NCBI GenBank assembly: GCA_937858235.1
Contig: CALLZZ010000279.1
Coordinates: forward strand, 1-5,653
Source of the DNA: an uncultured Clostridia bacterium
GTDB taxonomy: Bacteria; Bacillota; Clostridia; Oscillospirales; Oscillospiraceae
Length of the DNA: 5,653 bases
Direction: 5' to 3'
Under the pieces are notes generated by a model that made no database searches, was not told where the DNA came from, and saw nothing but the letters and a program-made list of their open reading frames with translations. The position numbers were made by a program, and so were the translations under genes. This document shows, piece after piece, positions 5,229-5,653 of the stretch (its first letter is position 1; each line of letters opens with the position of its first letter).

Positions 5229-5653
5229 ATGAAAAACAAACTGAATCTAATCAAAATGAGCAGTGTAGATGTAGAAGAAATTCAATGGATTTGGTATCCC
5301 TACATTCCATACGGAAAGGTGACCATCATCCAAGGTGACCCAGGCGAGGGCAAGACCACATTCATCCTCGCATTAATGGCACTGCTCACAAAGGGCGAGC
5401 CGTTGCCCGAAGAAGAAACCGCCACAGAACCCATCAATGTGATTTACCAAACTGCTGAGGACGGTCTCGGCGATACCATCAAGCCAAGGCTGTTGTCGGC
5501 TGGTGCTGATTGCGAAAGAGTGTTGGTCATAGATGAAAACGAGGTAGAGCTGACACTTTCCGATGAACGCCTGGAGCAAGCCATCAATCAAACAGGTGCA
5601 AAACTGATTGTGCTTGATCCGATGCAGGCGTACCTCGGTGAATCTGTGGATAT
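5229..5653 (+). CDS. RepA/RadA-like AAA family ATPase, N-terminal part (runs off window)
   Basis: ATG 5229 follows AAGGAG (5216-5221) at seven bases, and 141 codons are visible. The start NLIKMSSVDVEEIQWIWYPYIP followed by GKVTIIQG is typical of RecA-fold ATPases (AAA_25, RepA/RadA-like) in Firmicutes integrative elements and prophages. Walker A is GDPGEGKT at 37-43 and onward, INVIYQTAEDG at 69-79 is the next core strand with an acidic pair, and LIVLDP at 126-131 is Walker B. Such proteins are usually hexameric helicase-loader or replication ATPases of mobile elements. It is transcribed divergently from the DUF6076-like operon. The C-terminal half is outside the window, so a fused primase or helicase domain cannot be excluded. 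Confidence 0.88.
   Translation, partial: MKNKLNLIKMSSVDVEEIQWIWYPYIPYGKVTIIQGDPGEGKTTFILALMALLTKGEPLPEEETATEPINVIYQTAEDGLGDTIKPRLLSAGADCERVLVIDENEVELTLSDERLEQAINQTGAKLIVLDPMQAYLGESVD

Noticed and set aside
5373..5591. Minus-strand open frame of 72 residues
   Set aside because: It is antisense to the AAA ATPase, whose Walker motifs are clear.

Overview
The window looks like an accessory or mobile-element region from a low-GC Gram-positive bacterium, most likely of class Clostridia. Evidence for this is strong GGAGG-type ribosome binding sites, frequent GTG and TTG starts, AT-rich intergenic DNA, and family matches recalled from memory (DUF4367, DUF6809, DUF6076, DUF6147-like). Such families are common in clostridial integrative elements. 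No integrase, relaxase, att site, tRNA, rRNA or CRISPR array is visible, so the element type cannot be fixed.

Region 1 (1-3012, minus strand) reads as one transcription unit. A fair sigma-A-type promoter (2984-3012) precedes an ECF-like sigma factor (2387-2947, TTG start). It overlaps a single-pass membrane protein with a C-terminal DUF4367-like domain (1431-2402, GTG start), a probable anti-sigma factor. Next come a small exported beta-rich protein (922-1347) and an exported M23/LytM-type peptidase (820 to beyond position 1, GTG start). Inference: a regulator pair controlling or accompanying a cell-surface module. Both internal junctions carry striking RNA-scale structure. A perfect 52-bp inverted repeat with a 16-nt spacer covers the end of the sigma gene and the start of the DUF4367 gene. 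A 17-bp perfect inverted repeat, extendable to 22 bp with one bulge, buries the ribosome binding site of the small exported protein and is followed by five U residues.

Region 2 (3013-3417) holds a short plus-strand DUF6809-like gene (3087-3389). It ends in a hairpin terminator that works on paper in both directions and is shared with the convergent operon to its right.

Region 3 (3418-5091, minus strand) is a two-gene operon: a DUF6076-like protein with a four-cysteine putative zinc site (4150-5091), then a second, longer sigma-70-like protein (best start TTG at 4122). Region 4 (5092-5228) is a divergent control region with overlapping candidate promoters and repeated AATCCT half-sites. Region 5 (5229 to the right edge) is the N-terminal part of a RepA/RadA-like AAA ATPase with a clear Walker A motif. 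Regions 3-5 resemble the replication and regulation core of an integrative element or prophage-like element, and region 1 resembles cargo next to it. That division is inference.
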